Source: UBA5614 sp034678545 (GTDB lineage: Bacteria > Cloacimonadota > Cloacimonadia > Cloacimonadales > Cloacimonadaceae). Taken from it: DNA of 64,000 bases. The DNA is taken from NCBI GenBank assembly GCA_034678545.1, contig JAXDBS010000024.1:16510-80509 (forward strand), in the 5' to 3' direction. Positions within the stretch are counted from its first letter, which is position 1. Each line of letters begins with the position of its first letter. This document shows, piece after piece, positions 1-7,832 of the stretch. The notes beneath the pieces are model-generated. The model saw only the letters and a program-made list of their open reading frames with translations, did not search any database and was not told the DNA's origin. The position numbers were made by a program, and so were the translations under genes.

Positions 1-326
1 TTCCAGCCGATGATAGCGCCCACGATGGCCTGGGAGGTGGAGACGGGCAGCTTGATTTTGGTCATCAGGGCGATGGCGATGGCAGTGGCCAGGGCGGCGG
101 TGAAAGCTCCGGCCGCGGCGTTGACAGAGCCCAACCGGTTCAGGGTGGCGGAACCTCCGCTGCCTTCCGCCACAGCGCCCAGGATGACGAACAGGCTGGC
201 GATCAGCGCAGCGTACCTGAATTTCATCATCTTGGTCTGGACGGCCGCGCCAAAGATATTGCCGTGGTGGTTGGCACCCAGGGACCAGCCTAAAAACAAG
301 CCGCTGGTCAGAAACAGAAATCCCAT
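1..326 (-). CDS. PiT-family inorganic phosphate permease, N-terminal fragment
   Basis: The first 108 codons of an integral membrane phosphate permease (PHO4/PiT family); the rest lies outside the window. The translation has two hydrophobic helices, the family signature region GANHHGN near residue 18, and the segment LPVSTSQAIVGAIIG near residue 93, which matches the conserved second PiT helix pair. A stop codon lies two codons upstream in frame, so ATG at 326 is the earliest start. AAGG sits about 6 bases before it. In the family the signature normally reads GAND, so the conserved Asp is His here. It is the last gene of a minus-strand run behind pdxK-like, HAD and DUF486 genes. Family assignment is firm; the substrate is inferred. 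Confidence 0.8.
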   Translation of the reverse strand, partial: MGFLFLTSGLFLGWSLGANHHGNIFGAAVQTKMMKFRYAALIASLFVILGAVAEGSGGSATLNRLGSVNAAAGAFTAALATAIAIALMTKIKLPVSTSQAIVGAIIGW

Positions 327-383
327 GCGCTACCTTACTGTCCTTGAAATCATCAAACCAAGCAAGGCGTGTACCGCTTTCCG

Positions 384-572
384 TCAAGTGTTACTTGTTC
401 CAAACACTCTGCCGATGCGGTTGGCGGTCACCTGGAAACAGTATTCCAGAAAGGCGATCAGCCAGCTGACCAGGATTGCGGGGAACAGCGGTGCGTTGCG
501 GTGTTTGAGATGCCCGAACCAGGCAAAGGTCATGCACACATTGGAGCAGAGCAGCAGAACGATTGTCTTCAT
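384..572 (-). pseudogene. DUF486 (DMT-like) small membrane protein, C-terminally truncated
   Basis: The 62-residue product matches the first half of DUF486 proteins: conserved N-terminus MKTIVLLL, the segment TFAWFGHLKH, then SWLIAFLEYCFQV and ANRIG. Family members are about 110 residues with four helices. Here the frame leaves the family pattern right after ANRIG and stops five codons later. No other frame in the 57 bases before the permease start continues the domain, so the second half looks deleted rather than frameshifted. It begins 10 bases after the HAD gene stop. Function of the intact family is not established; this copy is probably non-functional, though a short two-helix protein cannot be excluded. 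Confidence 0.65.
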
Positions 573-581
573 TAGAATTTC

Positions 582-1418
582 TCACTTGCCAAATTGATCG
601 AGCCAGAGGCTGACGGCTTCCGCGAAGCCGCCGTCATCGTGGGCGGAGACAACTTTGTGGGACCTTCTCAGTTCGAGGGGGGCGTTGGAAGTAACATAAG
701 AGTGGGGCGTCAGCCTGAGCATGTCGAGGTCGTTGAAGTCGTTGCCGACCACCATGAGCTGCCCGGCGGGGAACCCAAAGAGGTCCAGCAGGTACTGGAC
801 GGCGCTGCCCTTTGACACTTCGGGTGAAAAGATCTCCAGCCAGAGCGACCTGTGGTCGAAGGGGGAGGTGGTGCGGATTACGCGCAGGTTTTTAAACAGT
901 TTGACCAGTTTGTAATAAAGGGCTTCGTCCTGTTCCTGGGCGATGACCAGAAGCTGCGTCGCTTCTTCCCAAGGCAGGGGAAAGCGTCGGTTCCAGAAGC
1001 GCCCGAACTCCTGATAGACACCCAGGCGGCGGTTGAAATCCGGCAGGCCCCTGGCCTCCACGGCTATGAACAAGTGGTTGTCCGGAATGGGCGCGTGCAG
1101 GAAAAAATCCTCCTTCAGGCTGAGCAGTGTCTTGAAAGCGGATAACGCCTCCTCTTTGCTCAGCAGACGGGCCAGCATGATCTGTTGGGTCCGCCAGTTC
1201 ATGATGCCGGCACCGGTGGAGAAGATCACGTAGTCAAAGGGGGCGTCGGTGGAGAGGACTTTTTTGAGCGAGTAGAGGGAGCGGCCGGTGGCGGCCACAC
1301 GGCAGACACTTTGCCCGCCCAGACTGCAAAGGGCCGCCAAGTTGGCGGGGGCTATCCTGTGTTCCGAGTTCAGGAGCGTACCATCCAGATCAGTAACACA
1401 GACGCGGGTGTATTTCAT
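582..1418 (-). CDS. HAD-superfamily hydrolase, Cof-type (subclass IIB)
   Basis: A 278-residue cytoplasmic phosphatase of the HAD IIB (Cof) group. Motif I is DLDGTL at residues 10-15, with Asp10 the expected nucleophile and Asp12 the acid/base. Motif II is ATGR near residue 47, and motif IV is GNDFNDLDML near residue 225. A cap domain lies between motifs II and III, as in sugar-phosphate and flavin-phosphate phosphatases. I chose ATG at 1418, with AAGG 8 bases upstream, over an upstream in-frame TTG at 1436. It follows the pyridoxal-kinase-like gene by about 37 bases and is probably cotranscribed with it. The pairing would suit dephosphorylation of pyridoxal phosphate, but the substrate is not readable from sequence. 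Confidence 0.85.
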   Translation of the reverse strand: MKYTRVCVTDLDGTLLNSEHRIAPANLAALCSLGGQSVCRVAATGRSLYSLKKVLSTDAPFDYVIFSTGAGIMNWRTQQIMLARLLSKEEALSAFKTLLSLKEDFFLHAPIPDNHLFIAVEARGLPDFNRRLGVYQEFGRFWNRRFPLPWEEATQLLVIAQEQDEALYYKLVKLFKNLRVIRTTSPFDHRSLWLEIFSPEVSKGSAVQYLLDLFGFPAGQLMVVGNDFNDLDMLRLTPHSYVTSNAPLELRRSHKVVSAHDDGGFAEAVSLWLDQFGK

Positions 1419-1455
1419 CTGGTCGGCCTTGACCAAAGGTATAAGTTGCTCATGC

Positions 1456-2316
1456 TCAGGGGCGTGGCAACAGGTGCAGGGCGCGTTCCAGACAGATGCC
1501 GTCAGCGACAGGAGAGCCGTTGGCGATTGTGATTTCGATGGCTTTGGTCAGGAAGTTCACGGTTCTGCGGGCGGCGGTGAAGAAGTCTGCGCCCTGCAGC
1601 AGGAGACCGGTGAGCAAAGAGGTGAAGATATCGCCGCGACCCGGAAAGTCGCCAGGCAGGCAGGGGCAGGAAATGCGCCGGAAGGCCTGCCTGTCCCGAT
1701 CAAAGCAGGCTGCGGAAGTCCTCTGGCCGCCGGTGCCAAGAGGGACGCTGGTGATCACGACCAGCCCGGGACCCAACTCAGCCAGCCGGAAACACCAGTC
1801 TCTAACTAGGGAGGCGGTAGGTTTGGGCTGACAAGGTTCACCCAAAAGGAGGGCGGCCTCGGTCAGGTTGGGAGTGATCAGGCCGGCCAGAGCGGCCAGT
1901 TTGCGCATGGCCGGGATAATGCCTTTACGGAAGCAGGGATATAGTTTTCCGTTGTCCGCCATGACAGGATCGACCACTACCAGAGGCTGGTTTTGCCTGA
2001 ACCGCTCGATGGTCCTGATCACGATATCGGCCTGCTGCTCTGAACTCAGGAAGCCGCTGTAGATCGCATCAAAGCGCAATCCCAATTTCATCCAGTGCCG
2101 GGTAAAAGCTTCCATCTGCCCGGTCAGGTCAAACTGGCGAAAACCCGGCTGCTCCGTATTGGAGGACAGGACCGCAGTCGGCAGCGCCGTAACTGACAAG
2201 CCCAGGCTTTGCAGGATGGGTATGACTGCCATGAGTGAGGTGTGGCTGTGGCCTGACAAATCGTGGATGGCCAGAACCCGCAGTTCCTTTCCGGGTGCGG
2301 CTTTATCGCTTTTCAT
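1456..2316 (-). CDS. Pyridoxal/pyridoxamine kinase-like PfkB-family kinase
   Basis: A 286-residue ribokinase-fold kinase resembling pyridoxamine kinases of Firmicutes/Bacteroidetes type. Evidence is the N-terminal region IHDLSGHS, the PTAVLSSNT segment near residue 45, VVDPVMADNGKLY near residue 120, TPNLTEA near residue 150, and the catalytic loop near residue 226. That loop reads GRGD where the family normally has GTGD; the catalytic Asp is kept but the anion-hole Thr is Arg. The enzyme would phosphorylate B6 vitamers for salvage to pyridoxal phosphate. It heads the minus-strand run into HAD, DUF486 and PiT genes. The exact vitamer is uncertain. Confidence 0.78.
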   Translation of the reverse strand: MKSDKAAPGKELRVLAIHDLSGHSHTSLMAVIPILQSLGLSVTALPTAVLSSNTEQPGFRQFDLTGQMEAFTRHWMKLGLRFDAIYSGFLSSEQQADIVIRTIERFRQNQPLVVVDPVMADNGKLYPCFRKGIIPAMRKLAALAGLITPNLTEAALLLGEPCQPKPTASLVRDWCFRLAELGPGLVVITSVPLGTGGQRTSAACFDRDRQAFRRISCPCLPGDFPGRGDIFTSLLTGLLLQGADFFTAARRTVNFLTKAIEITIANGSPVADGICLERALHLLPRP

Positions 2317-2657
2317 AACGTATTCCGGCCGGCGGCAGATATTCTGTAATATATGTTTTACTCCTTTCCGATCGAGAGGATTTCCTTTTCTTATTGCTTA
2401 AAAAAACAACTTTGTCATTGTCCAAACGGGGGTTTGACTGTCAAGAAAAAGCGGTGGGCGGTGCTGGTTTCTGGCTTGGATATCTGCTTGGGTGACCCCC
2501 CGGCTGTTCTAACGAACATGAGCAGGGAACCGGTTCCCCGGGCAGTTCCGGATAAATTCCTTGACACAGGCAGAGGGAAAGTTTTTGGATGATTGGAAAG
2601 GCAGTTCCGAAGTGGGCAGCCAGCCGGCAGGGCCCGCCTGCGGCGCAAGGAGAATGC
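2317..2657. other. Intergenic region between divergent genes
   Basis: 341 bases separate the kinase-like gene (minus) from the histidine kinase (plus). The left end is AT-rich and may hold the minus-strand promoter. A perfect 14-base palindrome, GGGAACCGGTTCCC, lies at 2525-2538 and could be an operator. TTGACA at about 2562 is a possible -35 for the kinase but no good -10 follows. No gene seen. Confidence 0.4.
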
Positions 2658-3776
2658 ATGGACATTGACTTCATCAAGAAATGCCGCTTGTTTGACAACA
2701 TTCCCGAAGACGAGATCGTCCAGATCCTGGCAGACGCCAAAACGGTCAAAGTGGGAACGGGTAAATCTGTAATATCGGAGCACGCTTTAGGTGACAGCCT
2801 GTTCCTGATCATGAAAGGCTCGGTCGAGATCAACAAGGAAATGGGAGATACTGATGACACTCTGCTGGCCCAGCTCAAGGTGATGCAGGCCGGGGATTTC
2901 TTTGGGGAGATGGCCCTGATCGACAACGAACCGCGCAGCGCCACTGTGATCGCCAAGGATACCGTGGAGCTGCTGGTCATTCCCAAAGATAAATTCCTGC
3001 AAACGGCCTATTCCAATCCCAGGCTGCTCTTCAACCTGATCCGTTCGCTATCCTGGCGGCTGAGGGACTCGAACCAGAAGTTTGCCGACCTGATGGAAAA
3101 GCTGATCGCGCAGAACCGCCTAATGGCCGTGGGCCTGGCGGCCAGCAAGATCATCCATGACATCAAGACGCCGCTGTCCATCATCGCCCTGACCTCAGAA
3201 CTGATCAGCAAGCTCTTTCCCGAAAGCCTGGAATTCACTGACAGCATTGTCAAGCAGACCCGCCTGATCGATACCATGGTCAGGGAGATCCTCGACTTCG
3301 CCAAGGGCAAATCCACGCCCACCAATCCGCAGAAGGTTGATCTGGCGCAGTTTTTTCAGGATCTCAGGGATACTTTCGGCCAAACCCTGGTGGGGCGCGA
3401 GATCGAATTCATCATCGAGAACAGGGTGCCGCAGCCGGTCTGGTTTGACGAATCCAAGATACGCCGGGTGCTGATCAACCTGATGAAAAACAGCTCCGAA
3501 GCGATGACGACAAACGGTTACATCAGGCTGGACGCCTTGCTGGAAGGGGACGAGCTTGTCCTGGTCGTCAGCGACAATGGTCCCGGCATCTCGGACCACA
3601 TCCAGGCCAACCTGTTCAGCCCCTTCCAATCGGAAGGCAAGAGCTCCGGCACGGGCCTGGGGCTGGCCATCACGCAGAAACTGGTGCATGAACACAAGGG
3701 CACGATCGAATTCACGAAGAACGAGCCCAGCGGCGCCATTTTCATCCTGCGGCTGCCGCAAGCGAATAAGAAATAA
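2658..3776 (+). CDS. Cyclic-nucleotide-domain sensor histidine kinase
   Basis: A 372-residue soluble kinase without membrane segments. An N-terminal cyclic-nucleotide-binding domain (residues about 8-125) carries a phosphate-binding cassette of the form FGEMAL...RSA (residues 82-95), the ligand-binding arrangement in cAMP/cGMP receptors. Then come a dimerisation helix with phospho-acceptor His167 (context IIHDIKTP) and an HATPase domain with the N box around Asn278, DNGPG at 306-310 and GTGLGL at 331-336. ATG at 2658 has an AAGGAG site at 2647-2652; an in-frame ATG at 2589 lacks one. No response regulator lies nearby, so the partner is unknown. The layout implies control of phosphorylation by a cytoplasmic nucleotide (inference). 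Confidence 0.85.
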   Translation: MDIDFIKKCRLFDNIPEDEIVQILADAKTVKVGTGKSVISEHALGDSLFLIMKGSVEINKEMGDTDDTLLAQLKVMQAGDFFGEMALIDNEPRSATVIAKDTVELLVIPKDKFLQTAYSNPRLLFNLIRSLSWRLRDSNQKFADLMEKLIAQNRLMAVGLAASKIIHDIKTPLSIIALTSELISKLFPESLEFTDSIVKQTRLIDTMVREILDFAKGKSTPTNPQKVDLAQFFQDLRDTFGQTLVGREIEFIIENRVPQPVWFDESKIRRVLINLMKNSSEAMTTNGYIRLDALLEGDELVLVVSDNGPGISDHIQANLFSPFQSEGKSSGTGLGLAITQKLVHEHKGTIEFTKNEPSGAIFILRLPQANKK

Positions 3777-3817
3777 AAGCTTGTCAAAAAAGCGGCCTCT
3801 TTTTTTTTGTTCCAAAA

Positions 3818-3823
3818 TATAAT
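3818..3823 (+). promoter_or_regulatory. Candidate -10 box for rpmB
   Basis: A perfect TATAAT lies 20 bases before the rpmB start, after a T-rich stretch. No TTGACA-like hexamer is correctly spaced, so this is only a -10 candidate. Confidence 0.35.
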
Positions 3824-3843
3824 AACCGAGGATGGTGAGATCA

Positions 3844-4032
3844 ATGAGAAAATGCGATATATGCGGCAAGGGACCCCAGGTCGGCAATCACCGCTCCCAC
3901 GCCATGAACGCGACCAAACGCCGCTTTTACCCCAACCTGCATGAGATCAAGGGCGAATTCAACGGGAAGAGCGGCAATTATAAAGTCTGCAGTTCCTGCC
4001 TGAAAGCCAACAAGGTCAAGAAGATGATCTGA
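3844..4032 (+). CDS. rpmB: 50S ribosomal protein bL28
   Basis: A 62-residue, basic ribosomal protein of the large subunit. It begins MRKCDICGKGP and carries the conserved HAMNATKRR-like motif (residues about 19-27). It has a zinc-ribbon cysteine set, CDIC near residue 4 and CSSC near residue 50, marking the zinc-containing (C+) form of bL28. ATG at 3844 has GGTGAG just upstream; an in-frame ATG at 3832 would add four residues with poorer support. A strong intrinsic terminator follows at 4061, so it is transcribed alone or with the kinase upstream. Confidence 0.95.
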   Translation: MRKCDICGKGPQVGNHRSHAMNATKRRFYPNLHEIKGEFNGKSGNYKVCSSCLKANKVKKMI

Positions 4033-4060
4033 TCCCCCGACAGGGAGGGTCTCAAGCTTT

Positions 4061-4093
4061 GAAACCGCGGCCGGGTTCCGCGGTTTCTTTTTT
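4061..4093 (+). terminator. Intrinsic terminator downstream of rpmB
   Basis: Ten-base-pair stem GAAACCGCGG / CCGCGGTTTC with a 7-base loop, followed by a run of T. It lies between convergent rpmB and recX; the T run is on the plus side. Confidence 0.9.
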
Positions 4094-4718
4094 ATCTGCG
4101 GTACACCAAGCCTGCCACTGTTTCCCGCGCTTCTTCCAAGTCAAAGCCTTTGCGGTAGAGGGCAGCCAGGCATTTCTCATAACAGGCCTTCTTATCCAGG
4201 TGCCGGAAACGGTGATAAGCCTTTTCAGCCTGGGCCAGCAGGCTGCTCTTTTCTTCTGCGGGCGGCACAATCTCATCCAGTATCTGTTCCCAGAGCGGGG
4301 CAGGCAGGCGTTTCTCCAGCAGCTTGCCCCGGATTCGGAAACGGCTCAGCCGGCGGGCCAAAAGGGATTCGATCAGGAGGCGGCAGTACCTTTTGTCATT
4401 GATGTAATTCTGGCTGACAGCTTTATCTATGCAGACGCCGATGATGGAGGAGTGAAATTGCCTGTTTTTAAGATATTCCCTACTTTCCAGGGTGGAGCGT
4501 TCCTGGCGGGCCAGCCAGTCCAACAGGCGGTTCCAGGCGACCCGGGTCAGTTCGTCTTGCAGGACCCCGGCTTGCGCTTCCGTGATATCAAAGCTGCCTG
4601 TGCGGAACTGAAACAGCGTCCGGAGCGCTTTTTCCGGCAAAGCCCCCCAGACGCTGTCGTCAATTTTCAGCAGGCAGTCGCGGTCTTTCTCAGTCTTCTT
4701 CCAGATTGTCAGTTTCAT
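4092..4718 (-). CDS. recX: RecX-family regulator of RecA
   Basis: A 208-residue helical protein placed directly behind recA, where RecX normally sits. RecX binds the RecA filament groove and limits its activity. The sequence has the RecX triple-helix pattern: LxxRxLSRFRIRGKLLEKRLP in the middle third and YRKGFDLEEARE at the C-terminus, which match the family repeats of the form L...G...E.I. Its ATG lies inside the last codons of recA (29-base overlap) and has no Shine-Dalgarno site, suggesting translational coupling. N-terminal residues 1-90 diverge from typical RecX. Confidence 0.78.
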   Translation of the reverse strand: MKLTIWKKTEKDRDCLLKIDDSVWGALPEKALRTLFQFRTGSFDITEAQAGVLQDELTRVAWNRLLDWLARQERSTLESREYLKNRQFHSSIIGVCIDKAVSQNYINDKRYCRLLIESLLARRLSRFRIRGKLLEKRLPAPLWEQILDEIVPPAEEKSSLLAQAEKAYHRFRHLDKKACYEKCLAALYRKGFDLEEARETVAGLVYRR

Positions 4719-5745
4719 GCTCAGGAGGGATGAGCGGGGCTTTTTCCTTGGCCAGGATCGTCTTTAGCTTTTCCGAGATCTCCTCCGCCAGGGCGGGGTT
4801 TTCCTTCAGATAGATCTTGGTTTTATCGGCTCCCTGACCCAGGCGCATATCGCCGTAGGAAAACCAGGAGCCGCTTTTCTTAATAATATCATGCTGGGCA
4901 CCCAGGTCCAGGAGGATATCCAGATTCGAGATGCCTTCCCCAAAAATGATGGGAAACTCGACTGTTTTGAAGGGCGGGGCGAACTTGTTCTTGACGATCT
5001 TGACCCGGGTGCGGGTTCCCACCACCTGGTTTTCGCCTCCTGCATCCTTGATCGCTCCTGCGTTGCGGACCTCCAAGCGGACAGAGGAATAGAACTTCAG
5101 GGCCACTCCGCCGGTTGTGGTTTCGGGATTAACATAAGGCGGAGCGCCGATCTTCATGCGGGTCTGGTTGATGAAGAGGACCGCCGTATTGGATTTGGAA
5201 ACGATGGCCGTGAGCTTGCGCAGGGCCTGCGACATCAGCCTGGCCTGCAGCCCGACGTGACTGTCGCCCATATTGCCTTCGATCTCCTGCCGGGGCACGA
5301 GGGCTGCCACGGAATCAACCACGATCAGGTCCAGAGCGCTGCTGCGCACCAAGGTCTCCACAATCTCCAGGGCCTGCTCGCCGCCGTCCGGCTGGGACAG
5401 TAGCAGGTTTTCAATGTCCACGCCCAGTTTCTTGGCGTAATAGACGTCGAGGGCGTGCTCGGCATCGATGAAGGCGACCGTGCCGCCCAGTTTCTGGGCC
5501 TGGGCCGCTATGTGGAGCGAAAGAGTTGTCTTGCCTGACGCCTCGGCTCCGTAGATCTCTGTCACCCGGCCTTTGGGGATGCCGCCGATGCCCAGGGCGA
5601 GGTCAAGGTTGAGGGCGCCGGTGGGGATGACTTCCACCGCCGTTTGAGGATTGTCTCCCAGGCGCATCAGGGTGCCGATGCCGAATTTCTTCTCGAGCTG
5701 GGTCATGGCTGTTTTCAGGGCTGTGTCTTTGGTCTTTTCCTGCAT
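4690..5745 (-). CDS. recA: Recombinase RecA
   Basis: A 351-residue DNA strand-exchange ATPase, also the co-protease for LexA-type repressors. Family features are clear: N-terminal AMTQLEKKFG, Walker A at residues 66-73, Walker B LIVVDSVAAL near 140, loop 1 EIEGNMGDSHVGLQARLMSQ region, NPETTTGG loop 2 near 205, and an acidic C-terminal tail. Walker A reads GAEASGKT; most bacterial RecAs have GPESSGKT, so Pro and Ser are both Ala. The Lys and Thr needed for ATP are kept. A GGAGG site lies within the last codons of thpR, whose stop abuts the recA start, so the three genes form a tight unit thpR-recA-recX. Confidence 0.97.
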   Translation of the reverse strand: MQEKTKDTALKTAMTQLEKKFGIGTLMRLGDNPQTAVEVIPTGALNLDLALGIGGIPKGRVTEIYGAEASGKTTLSLHIAAQAQKLGGTVAFIDAEHALDVYYAKKLGVDIENLLLSQPDGGEQALEIVETLVRSSALDLIVVDSVAALVPRQEIEGNMGDSHVGLQARLMSQALRKLTAIVSKSNTAVLFINQTRMKIGAPPYVNPETTTGGVALKFYSSVRLEVRNAGAIKDAGGENQVVGTRTRVKIVKNKFAPPFKTVEFPIIFGEGISNLDILLDLGAQHDIIKKSGSWFSYGDMRLGQGADKTKIYLKENPALAEEISEKLKTILAKEKAPLIPPEHETDNLEED

Positions 5746-6333
5746 TTATACCTCCAGGGGTTGCTTTATCTCTTGTGTTTTCAAGTCATATTGCTGCAAG
5801 GGCACATACACCGGCCCATCGGGTTTCAGGATGCTCTGGTAAAAGGTCACGGTGTTGAACTCGGCAAGTTCCTTTGGCAACTCAGCCTGCATGAACTCCT
5901 GCTCCAGCCAGGCCGGTTGCTGTGTTTTCAGCCTGGCCGCAGTGATGTGCAGCTTCAGCGGTTTGGCGTCCGGCTGATACTCTAGTTCCCGGGCCGTCCG
6001 CTGCAAAGCTTTGGCAAAATCAAACACGGCTTTGTCCGCGGTTGCCAGCTTGACCCAGAGCAGCCTCGGTTCGCGGGAGGGGAAAAGCTCAAATCCGAGG
6101 CACTGCATACGGAAGCTGTCCGTTCTTCGGGTCAGGGCATAGAGCTCTTTTTTCCAGTCCTGAAGATCTGCGTTCCTGGTGTCTCCGATGAAGAGCAGGG
6201 TCAGGTGCAGGTTTTCCGGCTTGACCCAGTTGATCCCGTTGCGGTGCAGCCGGCTCCAGGTTTCCAGGTATTTCGCGATGCCCTGCTTCTGCAGCGGCGG
6301 CACTTCCAAAGCAACAAAGGTCCGCAATGACAT
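5746..6333 (-). CDS. thpR: RNA 2',3'-cyclic phosphodiesterase (2'-5' RNA ligase family)
   Basis: A 195-residue 2H phosphoesterase that opens 2',3'-cyclic phosphates on RNA. The two catalytic HxTx motifs are HLTL (residues 43-46) and HITA (129-132), with the family spacing of about 85 residues. Length matches ThpR/LigT (about 180-190). The start ATG at 6333 gives the usual N-terminus RTFVALEVP. It precedes recA without a gap, an arrangement also seen in other bacteria. Its cellular role is not well defined. Confidence 0.9.
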   Translation of the reverse strand: MSLRTFVALEVPPLQKQGIAKYLETWSRLHRNGINWVKPENLHLTLLFIGDTRNADLQDWKKELYALTRRTDSFRMQCLGFELFPSREPRLLWVKLATADKAVFDFAKALQRTARELEYQPDAKPLKLHITAARLKTQQPAWLEQEFMQAELPKELAEFNTVTFYQSILKPDGPVYVPLQQYDLKTQEIKQPLEV

Positions 6334-6371
6334 GGATGGTTGTTATTCCTTGTGCAAAGTGCCTAACAGGC

Positions 6372-6854
6372 CTATCGCTTATAGCCTATGTCCCGCAAAA
6401 ATTTCTTGCGGTGAGAGATGTCGGTGTCCAGTTCAATGCCTTTGGGGCTGCCGCCGTCAATCACTCCCAGAACGCCCCTGCCCTGATCGGTTTTGGCCAG
6501 GATTACTTCCACAGGGTTGGCGGTGGCGCAGAAAATGCTGACCACCTCGCGGCAGTCTCGAACAGCAGGCAACACATTGACGGGAAAGGCGTCCCGCAGG
6601 ACAATTAAAAAAGTGTGTCCCGCTCCCAAGCGCAGCAGGTTCTCCACGGCGACCTCGACCAGCTCGTTGTCCGTGCCGTCTTTACGCACCAGGCAAGGCC
6701 CGGAAGCCTCGTTGAAAGCAATCCCGAACTTGATGCCTGGCACGCTGTTCACCAAAGCTTCATACAGGTCTTCCAGCGTTTTGATAAAGTGCGACTGCCC
6801 AAAGATAACATTGCAGTCAGCCGGGAATTTCAAGGTTTCCAGCAACAGTTCCAT
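6372..6854 (-). CDS. Adenosine-specific kinase family protein (PF04008)
   Basis: A 160-residue protein matching the small family first described structurally as adenosine-specific kinase. Recognisable stretches are ADCNVIFGQSHFIKTVEDLYEAL-like residues 12-34, GIKFGIAFNEASGPCLVR (residues 40-57), GHTFLIVLRDAFPVNVL near 79, and FCATANPVEVILA near 108. There is no classical P-loop, as in the family. GGGAGG precedes ATG 6854 by 5 bases. It stands just ahead of thpR-recA-recX on the same strand with a 38-base gap and may be cotranscribed. The activity is known only from limited biochemical work on homologues, so the function is provisional. Confidence 0.85.
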   Translation of the reverse strand: MELLLETLKFPADCNVIFGQSHFIKTLEDLYEALVNSVPGIKFGIAFNEASGPCLVRKDGTDNELVEVAVENLLRLGAGHTFLIVLRDAFPVNVLPAVRDCREVVSIFCATANPVEVILAKTDQGRGVLGVIDGGSPKGIELDTDISHRKKFLRDIGYKR

Positions 6855-7085
6855 CCAAGCCTCCCAACCCTTTGCTTACTCAGGAAAGCATATTCTTCAT
6901 CTATGCCACGCTAAAACAGGGGTTTATTTTGTAAACACTTTTTTCTGGGGATATCCGTACCCCTGGCCGGTATGGGTGGGGCCGGTTTTTTCTGCTTCAG
7001 GATTGTCTTTGGCAAGAAAAGACTTGACGGGATTGGGTGCTTAAAATTGATAATGAAACAATGAATTATTTCTCAGGAGTTCGCT

Positions 7086-7775
7086 ATGTATCTGAATGAA
7101 CGGGGATTCTCTGTTTATACGGTCCTCAGCATCATCCTTTTTCTGGCGCTGGTTTTCATTCTGGCCCTCCCGCATTTCTTCAATCTGGACAAGGGGCAGA
7201 ACGAGGAAAACTGTATAAACAACATGAAGCTGATCTGGGTGGCCACCACCGAATACATGAAAGACCATATGGCTTCCTTCGACGGGGACCTGAAAACGCT
7301 GCTTAATACGCCCAAGAAAGTAGCTCCCGCCGCGGAAGGGGAAAGAGCCATCAAGAGCAAAGGCAATTATCTGGACAAGGCGTTCAAGTGCCCGGAAGGC
7401 GGAGCTGACGCCGACAAATACATCATTTTCGGCAAGCTGGTGGTGGAGAATATCGAAGGTACCCAGAAACTGAACTACGGGGCGATCGTGATCTGTCCAA
7501 ATCTAGCCCATCACCCCAAGCATTTCATTCCTAAAAGCTTTTACGAAAACATGGAACCCACCGAACTGCAGAATTTCTTCATCGATGACCTGGACGTGAT
7601 CAACACCACAACCGGCGCCGACGGAAACCGCAAGCTGGAACTCGTGAAGAAGTACATCGAGATATGGAAGAGCGATCCCACCGCCCTGGCACGGATGCGG
7701 GAAAATCCTTTGGCGGTTCGCAACCAGGTGCTTCCCCCGGCGCAGGCGGAGACGGCCGAGCCGGTAACGGAATGA
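7086..7775 (+). CDS. Type IV pilin-like (pseudopilin) exported protein
   Basis: A 229-residue protein with a short leader ending in RG, then FSVYTVLSII and a continuous hydrophobic helix to about residue 30, the layout of a class III (prepilin-type) signal. Cleavage after Gly7 is predicted. The usual Glu at position +5 of the mature pilin is Thr here, as in some minor tip pseudopilins. The rest is a soluble domain with two possible disulfide cysteines (CINNMK region and KCPEGG) and an acidic, proline-rich tail. AGGAG lies 8 bases before the ATG. A terminator follows at 7796. No pilus assembly genes are nearby, so the apparatus it belongs to is unknown. Confidence 0.65.
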   Translation: MYLNERGFSVYTVLSIILFLALVFILALPHFFNLDKGQNEENCINNMKLIWVATTEYMKDHMASFDGDLKTLLNTPKKVAPAAEGERAIKSKGNYLDKAFKCPEGGADADKYIIFGKLVVENIEGTQKLNYGAIVICPNLAHHPKHFIPKSFYENMEPTELQNFFIDDLDVINTTTGADGNRKLELVKKYIEIWKSDPTALARMRENPLAVRNQVLPPAQAETAEPVTE

Positions 7776-7795
7776 TGGTTTTATCATAAAACAAC

Positions 7796-7830
7796 ACACC
7801 AATAGGCAACGGCCTGTTGGTGTTTTTTTT
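7796..7830 (+). terminator. Intrinsic terminator ending just before folC
   Basis: Twelve-base-pair stem (ACACCAA-TAGGC with GCCTG-TTGGTGT, one G-T pair), 4-base loop, then eight T. Its T run ends three bases before the folC start codon. Confidence 0.85.
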
Positions 7831-7832
7831 AC

